From: Saprospiraceae bacterium
GTDB lineage: Bacteria > Bacteroidota > Bacteroidia > Chitinophagales > Saprospiraceae
DNA: 33,248 nt
Direction of reading: 5' to 3'
Assembly: GCA_021738725.1 (NCBI GenBank)
Contig: JAIPBE010000039.1
Span: 1 to 33,248 of the forward strand
A program made the translations under genes and the position numbers. The notes beneath the pieces were generated by a model. The model was not told the DNA's origin. It did no database searches and saw only the letters and a program-made list of their open reading frames with translations. Numbering within the stretch: the stretch's first letter is position 1; each line of letters begins with the position of its first letter. Shown piece by piece: positions 1-7,312 of this stretch.

Positions 1-178
1 TTTCGACCAGGACGACCCCGTCGGAAGGTTTGACCTTGATCAGTGGTTTGATGACATCCCTCAACATACACTCCTTTTGCAGGCTGATGTCATTGTCATC
101 CTCCAACGATTCACACTCATTGTAGTCTGACGTCCAGCTCTCCAATACCCATTTGGTGATCGGGTTGCCGTTTTTCAA
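1..178 (-). pseudogene. In-frame continuation of the alpha/beta hydrolase beyond an internal TAA (partial)
   Basis: Directly after the TAA at 181-179 the same minus-strand frame stays open for 59 codons to the window edge, with no further stop. The residues look like genuine protein (NPITKWVLESW, then KPSDGVVLVE). The SDGVV-type motif resembles the catalytic-Asp segment that follows the nucleophile Ser in secreted lipases and PGAP1-like hydrolases, and the upstream part carries only the HG oxyanion and AHSQGG nucleophile motifs. I infer that this is the C-terminal part of the same protein, cut off by a nonsense mutation or sequencing error. The first codon after the stop is TTG (TAATTG), so separate reinitiation cannot be excluded. 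The end of the gene, and probably its catalytic His, lies outside the window. Confidence 0.55.
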
Positions 179-1486
179 TTAGCGGCAGTAGCATGATTCA
201 ACAATACCATCTTCGATCACTCTGGCTCCAATCAATTCACTCCAGGTCCGATCTGCTTCTTTCAACCACTTGGCGGCAGCTCGGCTGTCGTCCCTAACAT
301 CGCGATAAGCCACTTTATTCTGCCATGCTTTGTGATTTAATCCCCAACTGCTTTCATGCTTTTGTTTGTAATGCCCGTAAAGAAAACCTGCAAAATATGC
401 ATTGGCTTCAAAATTCGTAATCCAATCCTTGATCGATGCCTCTACCTGATGATCAGCGTTGGCCTGAAATATAGGTATATCACTGGGATCCACTAAAAAC
501 CACTGGGCTGTACGCCAAAAGATCGACTGAGGATCGCCATTCTGGTCCTTGTCTCCTTTGATCCCGTAAAATGCCACCTTTTGCACCGGATTGGGGCTAT
601 TGGCATCATGGCTGTTCAGCACACTTATCTGGCTGCCTCCATCTTTATAGTCGTCCAGGATCGGCTTGGCCAATGCAGCAAAATTCGGCACGATCTGGAA
701 CAACAGATCCACCACTCCACACAGGCTATCCGTCAGATTACTCACATCCGTTAGGTGCTCTACTTTGATCGTACCCAGATTAATCCCTACGATGGGTAAA
801 TTGATCGGTATGTCGATCTTGTCATGGATCACGGCGGCTCCGACCTTGCGGCATCCATCATACAACCACTTCTGGATTCTGGTTTCATCCCCTTCGATCA
901 CATCCATCAGACTGTTGCCGATATAGGCACCCTGATGAGGTGAACCAAAAGTGACTATTCCGCCAAAGTCTTTGGAAAAAGCATGACCGAGGTCCTCCAT
1001 CCGCTTGTCCGTTCTTCTACTCACCAAGCCGCCCTGACTGTGAGCGATGAAGTAATTACGTGTGCGCTGGAAGCTGTCCTGATCTTCTACCAGATCGTCC
1101 ACTAGATTGTATACATGTGTTGCGGCACCTGCCAAATCCCCCAGATAGCCATTATAATCCAGGTTGTTGGCAATGACCTTGCGGCCTGGAAATCCAGATG
1201 CCCCAGCCTCTGTTGCGGTACGTATTTTAGCCCATGATTCCGAGCTACCGCCCAAACCATGTAGAAAAAAGACCTGTCGCAGGGTATCCTCCGGTGCCGA
1301 GAATCCCGGTGTTGGTGGATTGACAGGTGGCCCAAACTCAGGTGGATATTCTGACACTTCAGGAGTGGAAAATGTCGTGGATCGCTGACTTTCGGGGCAT
1401 ACTGTCTGACTGTGCAGTACAGTGCTCATCAGGAATAAGCCTCCGAACAGGATCATTTGTATATTATTTTTCATGATAACATTCAT
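179..1486 (-). CDS. Secreted alpha/beta hydrolase (lipase/PGAP1-like), probably truncated
   Basis: The N-terminus is a signal peptide ending near LHSQ; translation may start at M1 or at M5 (MKNN, 1474). The alpha/beta hydrolase fold is indicated by the oxyanion motif FFLHGLGG (about residues 73-80) and the nucleophile elbow AHSQGG with Ser150. That pairing is typical of triacylglycerol lipases and PGAP1/DUF676-type esterases. The substrate cannot be told. No convincing catalytic Asp/His pair is seen before the stop, but an SDGVV motif occurs in the same frame downstream of it, so the TAA at 179 is probably premature. No T9SS sorting domain is present before the stop. The gene lies 8 bp downstream of the T9SS-sorted protein gene at 1495-2583 and is almost certainly co-transcribed with it. 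Confidence 0.75.
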   Translation of the reverse strand: MNVIMKNNIQMILFGGLFLMSTVLHSQTVCPESQRSTTFSTPEVSEYPPEFGPPVNPPTPGFSAPEDTLRQVFFLHGLGGSSESWAKIRTATEAGASGFPGRKVIANNLDYNGYLGDLAGAATHVYNLVDDLVEDQDSFQRTRNYFIAHSQGGLVSRRTDKRMEDLGHAFSKDFGGIVTFGSPHQGAYIGNSLMDVIEGDETRIQKWLYDGCRKVGAAVIHDKIDIPINLPIVGINLGTIKVEHLTDVSNLTDSLCGVVDLLFQIVPNFAALAKPILDDYKDGGSQISVLNSHDANSPNPVQKVAFYGIKGDKDQNGDPQSIFWRTAQWFLVDPSDIPIFQANADHQVEASIKDWITNFEANAYFAGFLYGHYKQKHESSWGLNHKAWQNKVAYRDVRDDSRAAAKWLKEADRTWSELIGARVIEDGIVESCYCR

Positions 1487-1494
1487 TTGAGGTG

Positions 1495-2583
1495 TTAAAG
1501 TTTCAATGCCTTGAGATGGACAGGGTGTCCATCTTCGCCATAGATCAGTACGGTGTACATCCCGGATGGGGTGCTGCTCATGTCGAGCGAAACTATCCCG
1601 TCGATTTTGGATGGACGATGGTCGATCAACAGTTTGCCCGAGGCGTCTATCACCAGAATTCGTTGCGGTTTATCCGCTCTAAGCGGCATTCTGATCTCCA
1701 ACTGATCAGTGAATGGATTGATGACCAGACTCGGCTGGTCATCCTGTTGGCTGATCGATTCGTCAGAAGATAGCAACAGTGTCCCGTGATAATCCTCACG
1801 GGTATAATCTGTATACCGCGTGGTGCGATAACGTTTGGCACATATCCCGTTCAGCCAGTTCTCATATTTGATCTGCTGTGTCAGGACAGGACGGTAATGG
1901 CCATCACCTAGGTATTGATAGTATTCGTCTTCTTCCTCTTTGATCAGACCATTTTGGAAAACTGTCGTGGAAATATGGCTCCCTTGTGGATCAAATTCGG
2001 CCACTATATCTCCATCTACAATAGTATACTGACCATTGGTACCTGACAGCACAGAAATGCCATTATTGTTAAACTCCTGGATCTCCTGTGCCGAAGGCAT
2101 CTGAGGAATGAAGGCATAACCAAAATCATCCGGATCTGGCATCCACAGTGAGTCTGTGGTGCCGGAGGTATCGGTCATCATGGGTAAGCTAAAAGCCAGA
2201 TTGCCCTGAGCAGTATAAGCCTTCGTTTCCTCTGGTAGATAGACAATAGTCGGGTATGGATCCATCCAGGGATTATAGTACCCGGCATGGGAAACCAGTT
2301 CTTCGACTTCGGCTATTGTACTATCTGGGAGGAAATATTCCTTCATGGTGCTCTTCTTGGCAGCCGGGTCCAGTTTGGCCCGATCCAGAGGATCGATTTG
2401 GGCCGAGCCGATTGAATCAGGGATGGTCACCACTTCGGTGACGGATACATTGTATTGAACTTTGATCAGGGCATTGGAGAAATCCGGAACCTGAGCACGA
2501 ACGGAATGGCTGAGCATCATTGCCAGCAACAAAAGAATCGGCCAAATTAGGCCAGTGACTCTCCTTTTGTTTATATCTTGCAT
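1495..2583 (-). CDS. T9SS-sorted secreted protein of unknown function
   Basis: I do not recognise the main domain. The start at 2583 (MQDINKRR) is preferred over the longer frame to 2685 because it gives a classic signal peptide: basic KRR, a hydrophobic LIWPILLLLAMM core, and a cut near VRAQ. The mature part has several D/P-rich segments and a repeated imperative to beta structure but no obvious enzyme motif. The last about 75 residues form a T9SS type A sorting domain: NPFTDQLEIRM, then ILVIDASGK, then PSGMYTVLIYGEDGH, then LKAL. The protein should therefore cross the outer membrane through the type IX system and be anchored at the surface or released. It is the first gene of a two-gene operon with the hydrolase. 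The upstream region carries a strong hairpin at 2690-2711. Confidence 0.75.
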   Translation of the reverse strand: MQDINKRRVTGLIWPILLLLAMMLSHSVRAQVPDFSNALIKVQYNVSVTEVVTIPDSIGSAQIDPLDRAKLDPAAKKSTMKEYFLPDSTIAEVEELVSHAGYYNPWMDPYPTIVYLPEETKAYTAQGNLAFSLPMMTDTSGTTDSLWMPDPDDFGYAFIPQMPSAQEIQEFNNNGISVLSGTNGQYTIVDGDIVAEFDPQGSHISTTVFQNGLIKEEEDEYYQYLGDGHYRPVLTQQIKYENWLNGICAKRYRTTRYTDYTREDYHGTLLLSSDESISQQDDQPSLVINPFTDQLEIRMPLRADKPQRILVIDASGKLLIDHRPSKIDGIVSLDMSSTPSGMYTVLIYGEDGHPVHLKALKL

Positions 2584-2689
2584 TTTCTTCGAGTTATGTG
2601 ATGATAAATGAGAAGTGATCTTGTGCTTGCGGCACATCACTTTTCTAACTAACTTGAATCCTTCAATTAAAGTGAATTCGTTCACGCAC

Positions 2690-2711
2690 CATAGCCCCCA
2701 AAGGGGCTATG
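2690..2711. repeat. Perfect 9-bp inverted repeat (CATAGCCCC/GGGGCTATG)
   Basis: CATAGCCCC at 2690-2698 pairs with GGGGCTATG at 2703-2711 across a 4-nt loop (CAAA). It is the most GC-rich element in an otherwise AT-rich divergent intergenic region, about 110 bp upstream of the minus-strand gene start at 2583. No T-run follows on either strand, so it is not a clean terminator. It could be an operator or a leader hairpin for the minus-strand operon. Confidence 0.55.
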
Positions 2712-2849
2712 TGTGTTTATGGGCATTGGGGAATAAATTCGTTTTCATTTGCAACGGACTGAGTGATTGCTGGCTTTATGGGTGTCTAATATCACAAATT
2801 TTATTTTTACAATCAATCAATTATTATATATTTAATTAATCAAAGTAAG

Positions 2850-2894
2850 TTTATTAGAAAATTTGATTATAAATTTGTTATATTTTCTAATAAA
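2850..2894 (+). promoter_or_regulatory. Candidate autoregulatory operator/promoter of the HTH regulator
   Basis: A perfect 13-bp inverted repeat, TTTATTAGAAAAT (2850-2862) and ATTTTCTAATAAA (2882-2894), is separated by 19 bp. Arm centres are 32 bp apart, about three helical turns, as expected for two dimers on one DNA face. The right arm ends 11 bp before the ATG at 2906. The spacer contains TAAATTTG (2870-2877), a match to the Bacteroidota -7 consensus TAnnTTTG; no good -33 box was found. Being next to a predicted DNA-binding protein, it is a natural candidate for self-regulation. Role is inferred; the repeat is directly visible. Confidence 0.5.
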
Positions 2895-2905
2895 TATAGA
2901 ATTGC

Positions 2906-3910
2906 ATGAATACACAGGAAATATTTCTTCAACATGCCCAAGCTTTGGCTCCAAAAAATAAACCCTTTGCAGAGCTGCTGACCGAACTTCTGGACATCAG
3001 CCTTCCTGCTGCTTACAATAGACTTAATGGAAAATCAAGACTAACCCTGGATGAAGTTGTTCTGCTAAGCCAATTCTTCCAGATCAGTATAGATCGTTCT
3101 GTTTCTCAATATTCAGATGAAGTTCGTCTCAAATTCCAGCCTATCAACGGCCATCAGCCCTTGATCAGGGATTATCTACACCATCTATATAACGACCTGA
3201 CAAAATTGACTACTCTGGAAGGAATTCAAATCCGGTATGCATCGTCGGAGATTCCCATTTTTTACTACTTCCATTTCCCAATGCTGGCTGCATTTAAGCT
3301 GTACCTGTGGGGACGCACTATTTGGAATGACCCTTCGGTTGAAAACCAGGCATTTTCAATAAAAGATTGGGGAGGCATTTCCAGATTGGACACAGAACAA
3401 ATTATGCATTCGATTCTGAGTCAATACACGCGCATCCCATCCATTGAACTATGGCATACACATCTAATTGACAATACTATCAATCAGATCCTCTATTTTT
3501 CTGATCAGGGATTGATCGAAGATGAGGAGACGAAAACTTCTCTGTTGTCATCTGTCGAAGCATTGTTAGATCTCTTGGAGTCCTTTGCCAGGAAGGGTAA
3601 AAAATGGGTGCCTGGCTTGCCTGAAAAGGCATGGAGTTCCATATTGACAATTCATCACAACGAAACTACACATACCAACAATACAGTTCTGATCACTTCC
3701 CCAGAATTCGCGGCATTATACTTCAGTTTTGATAATCCCAACTTTATGCAGACCGCAGACCAGAGACTGACCGAATATACACAGGAGTGGTTTGAAAAGC
3801 TGATACGTCGTTCTCCAATGGTCTCGACTCACGGGAATACTTATCGTGTTCGGTTGTTTCAAATGCTGCGACAGCGCTTGAATTCCCCAATGGTTCAAAT
3901 AAGCACATAG
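2906..3910 (+). CDS. HTH-type transcriptional regulator-like protein (334 aa)
   Basis: Residues about 20-62 (AELLTELLDISLPAAYNRLN, then GKSRLTLDEVVLLSQFF) look like an XRE/BetR-type helix-turn-helix: a short helix, an AAYNRL recognition helix, and a following helix that selects a resting state. The remaining about 270 residues are mainly alpha-helical with many aromatic residues and no enzyme motif. I do not recognise a named family for them, but they resemble the long one-HTH regulators found in several copies in Saprospiraceae-type genomes. The C-terminal 55 residues match a degenerate fragment at 30325-30549 (26 of 55 identities in an ungapped hand alignment), so this family is present at least twice here. 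The upstream inverted repeat at 2850-2894 suggests autoregulation. It is convergent with the small gene ending at 3922, 11 bp away. Confidence 0.6.
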   Translation: MNTQEIFLQHAQALAPKNKPFAELLTELLDISLPAAYNRLNGKSRLTLDEVVLLSQFFQISIDRSVSQYSDEVRLKFQPINGHQPLIRDYLHHLYNDLTKLTTLEGIQIRYASSEIPIFYYFHFPMLAAFKLYLWGRTIWNDPSVENQAFSIKDWGGISRLDTEQIMHSILSQYTRIPSIELWHTHLIDNTINQILYFSDQGLIEDEETKTSLLSSVEALLDLLESFARKGKKWVPGLPEKAWSSILTIHHNETTHTNNTVLITSPEFAALYFSFDNPNFMQTADQRLTEYTQEWFEKLIRRSPMVSTHGNTYRVRLFQMLRQRLNSPMVQIST

Positions 3911-3921
3911 AACTATTTTGA

Positions 3922-4086
3922 TCAATACGTATACGTCTTGAGCCAACTGATGATCTCATGACGCTTCATGAACATCCACAGCAACGCCCATAGACTGCCG
4001 AAGATCAATACCAGATTGATATTCCGCTTGGTGCGATTCCACTTTTCACGTCGGCTCACATACCGATATCGCGCTGCTTTTCCCAT
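3922..4086 (-). CDS. Small single-pass membrane protein (54 aa)
   Basis: This complete frame runs ATG (4086) to TGA (3922) and encodes 54 residues. The N-terminal half is strongly basic (MGKAARYRYVSRREKWNRTK). A single hydrophobic segment INLVLIFGSLWALLWMFM (about 23-40) is followed by a short KRHEIISWLK tail. This gives a predicted one-helix inner-membrane topology with the basic end in the cytoplasm. The start lies 41 bp downstream of the glycosyltransferase stop on the same strand, so the two are probably co-transcribed. Codon use is like that of its neighbours. I do not recognise a family; the alternative is chance, but the positive-inside pattern and close spacing argue for a real gene. 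Confidence 0.6.
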   Translation of the reverse strand: MGKAARYRYVSRREKWNRTKRNINLVLIFGSLWALLWMFMKRHEIISWLKTYTY

Positions 4087-4127
4087 GTTTCAGTTGGTTT
4101 CGTCGATCAGACCCAAAGGTAACTGCT

Positions 4128-5258
4128 TCATTCTGTTCGGGCCGTATCCATCTCCTCCAGCAAAGACCATACCTCGCGGGCTGTTCTGTCCCAGTCAAAC
4201 CGTGTTCTTCTTTCCGTTCCCTTCTCGATCAATTCCTGTCGCAACCCAGGTTCCCGGACCAGTCGGGCCATTCCTTCTGCGATGGCTGCCTCCGATTCAG
4301 GATTTACCAGGATGGCTGCATCAGCGGCGACTTCTGCCATGGACGACCGGTCAGATGTGATCACCGCCGTCTCACACCCCATTGCTTCGACGATGGGGAT
4401 CCCGAATCCCTCAAACAGAGACACATAGACCAATGCCTCCGCACCACTGTAAAACGCGGGTAGATCTCCTCCCTGATAACCGACCTGAATGATGTGCTCC
4501 CGAAAAGGTGATTCCACAATCGCTGCTTTGGTATCCGCTGCCATCCAGGCCATCCGGCCGAGGAGAACCAGACGATGGGGGCACCCTGTTTCTTCCTTGA
4601 ACAAAGAAAACGCCCGGACCAGCCGGGTGACATTCTTGCGGGGGTGGATCGCCCCGACATACAGAAAATAGGGTTCCCCTTGAGTGTATTGGTTCCGGAT
4701 CCGTTCCCCCTCTTCTACTGGCTGGGCAGTAAATCGCGGGTTTGCCCCGTTGTAACTGACCGAAACTTTTGCTGGGGAAATGCCGCTTTCAATCACATCC
4801 ATCCGGGTGGCCTCACTGACGGTTACGATCCGATCTGCATGCTGCATAAAACGGGGCATGAATCGGCGGTAATACCAGCGATCCATACCTGCCACCTGAT
4901 CGGGAAAATGCTTGTACGCCAGATCATGCACGGTCAGTAACGTCGGCACTGAAGTCCGCAAGCTGAGAAAACCATCCGGCGAGAAAAAGAGATCTGCCCG
5001 ATGTTTTCGCAATGCACGGGGAATAGCCCAATCAAACCAAACCATAAACAGCAAGGGGTGGCGAGCCGGCGGGTGCAGGACGACCGGCTCGACATTGGGT
5101 GCAAAGACAAATTCGGGATCATAGGCCCGATCGAAAAAGAAGATGAACTGGTGTTCCGGATGTGCATCTACCATGCGCCGGACCACTTCATAGGTATACC
5201 ATCCGATCCCTTCGAGTCTGTTGGGAAGGAGCATCCTTGTATTGATGGCTATGCGCAT
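4128..5258 (-). CDS. Glycosyltransferase family 4 (GT-B fold)
   Basis: The protein resembles GT4 mannosyl/glucosyl-transferases acting on nucleotide sugars in exopolysaccharide or lipopolysaccharide assembly. The N-terminal Rossmann domain starts MRIAINTRMLLPNRLEGIG. The C-terminal domain has the usual markers: FLYVGAIHPRKN (donor-domain start), LVYVSLFEGFGIPIVEAM (the EX7E-type region, with E in LFEGFG and E in VEAMG), and a late D-rich AADAAILVNPES segment. The ATG at 5258 is chosen because the ten-residue upstream extension would start with TTG. Its start is only 42 bp from that of the divergent nadB. The small membrane protein at 3922-4086 follows on the same strand. The acceptor cannot be predicted. 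Confidence 0.85.
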   Translation of the reverse strand: MRIAINTRMLLPNRLEGIGWYTYEVVRRMVDAHPEHQFIFFFDRAYDPEFVFAPNVEPVVLHPPARHPLLFMVWFDWAIPRALRKHRADLFFSPDGFLSLRTSVPTLLTVHDLAYKHFPDQVAGMDRWYYRRFMPRFMQHADRIVTVSEATRMDVIESGISPAKVSVSYNGANPRFTAQPVEEGERIRNQYTQGEPYFLYVGAIHPRKNVTRLVRAFSLFKEETGCPHRLVLLGRMAWMAADTKAAIVESPFREHIIQVGYQGGDLPAFYSGAEALVYVSLFEGFGIPIVEAMGCETAVITSDRSSMAEVAADAAILVNPESEAAIAEGMARLVREPGLRQELIEKGTERRTRFDWDRTAREVWSLLEEMDTARTE

Positions 5259-5300
5259 TGGTACGATGGTGTTTTCTACCTTCGTCAAAAGTACCCAGCC

Positions 5301-6902
5301 TTGATCAAATCCGACCTGTTGGTGATCGGTTCCGGCGTAGCCGGACTCACCCTGGCCACAAAAATAGCCCGCCAGCGACCCGATCTATCTATCACTGTAC
5401 TCTCCAAAACCGTTGATGATGAGAGTAATACCCGTTATGCTCAAGGTGGGGTCGCCGCCGTATGGAATTTCGAAAAAGACTCTTTTGAAAAGCATATCGC
5501 CGATACATTGGATGCCGGTGATGGCCTTTGCAATCTGGATGCAGTCAAAGCCGTCGTGTATGAAGGCCCGGATCGTGTCCGCGAAATCATCGAATGGGGC
5601 ACCCGATTTGATCAGCATGGGACGGAAGGCTATGATCTGGGTCGCGAAGGCGGACATACAGAGAACCGGATTCTGCACTATAAGGACCTCACTGGGTGGG
5701 AGATCCAAAGGTCCTTGCTCGCAGAGGCTGCCCGCCACGCCAACATCACTGTCCTAGAACACTATTTTGCCATCGATCTGATCACCCAGCACCACCTGGG
5801 CTATAATGTCACCCGGGTCACTCCGGGCATCGCCTGTTACGGGGCTTATGCCCTGAATAAAAAGACAGGGTCCATAGAAACCCTGCTTGCACGTTCCACC
5901 GTCCTGGCAGCAGGCGGCGCCGGACAGATCTACCGACAAACGACGAATCCGGTGATCGCCACTGGAGATGGGATCGCGATGGTCTATCGAGCCAAAGGCC
6001 GCATTCGGGATATGGAGTTTGTCCAATTCCACCCCACCAGCCTGTACAACCCGGCTGCTGAAAATCCCTCCTTCCTCATTTCTGAGGCGGTCCGGGGGTA
6101 CGGTGGCGTGTTACGGACCAAGGATGGGAAAGAGTTCATGTATCGATACGACGATCGCCTGTCACTGGCACCCAGAGACATTGTCGCCCGGGCCATAGAT
6201 AATGAGATGAAGATCCGTGGTGATGAATATGTCTACCTCGACTGTCGTCATCTGGAGGAAAAAGGATTCCGGGAACACTTCCCGACCATCTTCGACAAAT
6301 GCATGAGTGAGGGTATAAATCCGATGCGTGATCTGATCCCCGTCGTCCCCGCCTGTCACTACATGTGCGGAGGGGTAATGACGGACCTCCACGGGCGCTC
6401 TTCCATCGACCGGCTCTATGCCATCGGAGAATGCACCTCTACTGGTCTACATGGTGCCAATCGCCTTGCCAGTAATTCTCTCCTGGAAGCCCTGGTCTTC
6501 GCGCATCGCACCGCCGAAGACCTCCTGCCACGCATCGATGACCTGGACATCCGCAGTGATGTACCCGATTGGAATGCCGAAGGGACCACCGACCCCAAGG
6601 AGATGGTCCTCATCACCCAGAGTACCAAAGAATTGAAGGAAGTGATGACCAGCTATGTCGGGATCGTCCGCTCCAATGTCCGACTCAAACGGGCCATGGA
6701 TCGTCTCTATCTGCTCTATAAGGAAACAGAAGACCTCTACAACCAGACCACGATGTCTCCGCAACTTTGCGAATTGCGCAACCTCATCACCATCGCCTAC
6801 CTGGTCACCCGGTCAGCTGCCATGCGTCGTGAAAGTCGTGGCCTGCACTTTACCACCGACTACCCCGAAAAGATGGACCACGTAGAGGAGACGTATATGT
6901 AA
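5301..6902 (+). CDS. nadB: L-aspartate oxidase
   Basis: FAD flavoprotein that oxidises L-aspartate to iminoaspartate, the first step of de novo NAD synthesis, working with quinolinate synthase NadA (not in the window). From the TTG at 5301 the protein is 533 aa, close to the usual about 540. Visible features: dinucleotide-binding G10-S-G-V-A-G15; RYAQGGVAAVW; EGGHTENRILHYKD (substrate/FAD site); AAGGAGQIYRQTTNP; FVQFHPTSLY; SEAVRGYGGVLR; CHYMCGGVMTD; and GANRLASNSLLEAL near the FAD. The frame is open further left, but that part is antisense to the glycosyltransferase, contains no family-like sequence, and has no ATG close to the conserved start. MIKSDLLVIGSG aligns well with typical NadB N-termini, so a TTG start is inferred. 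Confidence 0.93.
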   Translation: MIKSDLLVIGSGVAGLTLATKIARQRPDLSITVLSKTVDDESNTRYAQGGVAAVWNFEKDSFEKHIADTLDAGDGLCNLDAVKAVVYEGPDRVREIIEWGTRFDQHGTEGYDLGREGGHTENRILHYKDLTGWEIQRSLLAEAARHANITVLEHYFAIDLITQHHLGYNVTRVTPGIACYGAYALNKKTGSIETLLARSTVLAAGGAGQIYRQTTNPVIATGDGIAMVYRAKGRIRDMEFVQFHPTSLYNPAAENPSFLISEAVRGYGGVLRTKDGKEFMYRYDDRLSLAPRDIVARAIDNEMKIRGDEYVYLDCRHLEEKGFREHFPTIFDKCMSEGINPMRDLIPVVPACHYMCGGVMTDLHGRSSIDRLYAIGECTSTGLHGANRLASNSLLEALVFAHRTAEDLLPRIDDLDIRSDVPDWNAEGTTDPKEMVLITQSTKELKEVMTSYVGIVRSNVRLKRAMDRLYLLYKETEDLYNQTTMSPQLCELRNLITIAYLVTRSAAMRRESRGLHFTTDYPEKMDHVEETYM

Positions 6903-7063
6903 GGTTTCACGTTCCTGCGTTCCTTGTTCCAAGTTGGTCGTCGCGCCTGGCATGGCTTGGGTATGTTGGGCCGTACGTCTGCCGATTACACTGTTCAAGG
7001 TTCAAGGCGTGGCGCTGGTGCGCCAGCCAGTTCAACGTTTAATGTCCCACCGAGGACTCGGGG

Positions 7064-7111
7064 TTGAACCTTAAACCGGATGACTGACAGGTCATCTTTG
7101 AATATTGAACC
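7064..7111. repeat. Heptad-hairpin-heptad repeat unit, copy A
   Basis: Layout: TTGAACC and TTAAACC, then GATGAC (7079-7084), a 6-nt loop, GTCATC (7091-7096), then TTGAATA and TTGAACC. The same layout recurs at 7229-7275. The paired TTGAA heptads flanking a GATGAC/GTCATC palindrome suggest a defined dispersed element rather than random low complexity. Confidence 0.55.
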
Positions 7112-7137
7112 GTGCCTCCGGCATGCTGGCAGTCAAA
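7105..7137. repeat. Dispersed 33-bp intergenic repeat, copy 1
   Basis: TTGAACCGTGCCTCCGGCA and the following GCTGGCAGTCAAAC match 13814-13846 at 30 of 33 positions by eye. It starts inside the second heptad pair of unit A and includes the small TGCC-TCC-GGCA hairpin. The other copy lies 6.7 kb away, on the far side of the T9SS operon. Confidence 0.55.
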
Positions 7138-7228
7138 CTGTTGAAACCTTCTCTTAAACCTGATGAAATCAACCTGGAACAAGGAACACAGGAACAAGGA
7201 CCTTTCTTCCCAAGTGCTGTGGGACACC

Positions 7229-7275
7229 TTGAACGTTGAACAGATGACCGCCAGGTCATCCTTGAACTTTGAACA
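7229..7275. repeat. Heptad-hairpin-heptad repeat unit, copy B
   Basis: TTGAACG and TTGAACA, then GATGACC (7243-7249), loop GCCA, GGTCATC (7254-7260; a perfect 7-bp stem), then TTGAACT and TTGAACA. The architecture is the same as at 7064-7111. The paired substitutions keep the hairpin intact in both copies, which points to selection on structure or to recent copying. Confidence 0.6.
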
Positions 7276-7312
7276 GCCAGGCTGATCCCCAGACCTCACA
7301 CGGTTTCACACC

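Larger units (their letters stand above)
6903..7312. other. Gene-free, repeat-rich spacer with 7-bp periodic words
   Basis: No convincing coding frame is present. The spacer is filled with paired 7-mers: TTCAAGG twice at 6994-7007; TTCAACG/TTTAATG at 7031-7044; TTGAACC/TTAAACC at 7064-7077; TTGAATA/TTGAACC at 7098-7111; GGAACAA/GGAACAC at 7176-7189 and GGAACAA at 7191-7197; TTGAACG/TTGAACA at 7229-7242; TTGAACT/TTGAACA at 7262-7275. Small hairpins lie between them. It separates the convergent nadB (plus) and T9SS operon (minus) ends. No canonical U-tract terminator was found. Confidence 0.6.

Noticed and set aside
2690-2711. Rho-independent terminator
   Set aside because: The stem is strong but no T-run follows on either strand, and it lies between divergent genes where no transcript ends.
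5001-5300. Upstream 100-codon extension of nadB
   Set aside because: The extension is antisense to the glycosyltransferase gene, has no NadB-like sequence, and the family's N-terminus aligns with the TTG at 5301.
7064-7275. CRISPR-like array
   Set aside because: The repeats are short heptads and only two structured units with no constant spacers; no Cas gene is nearby.
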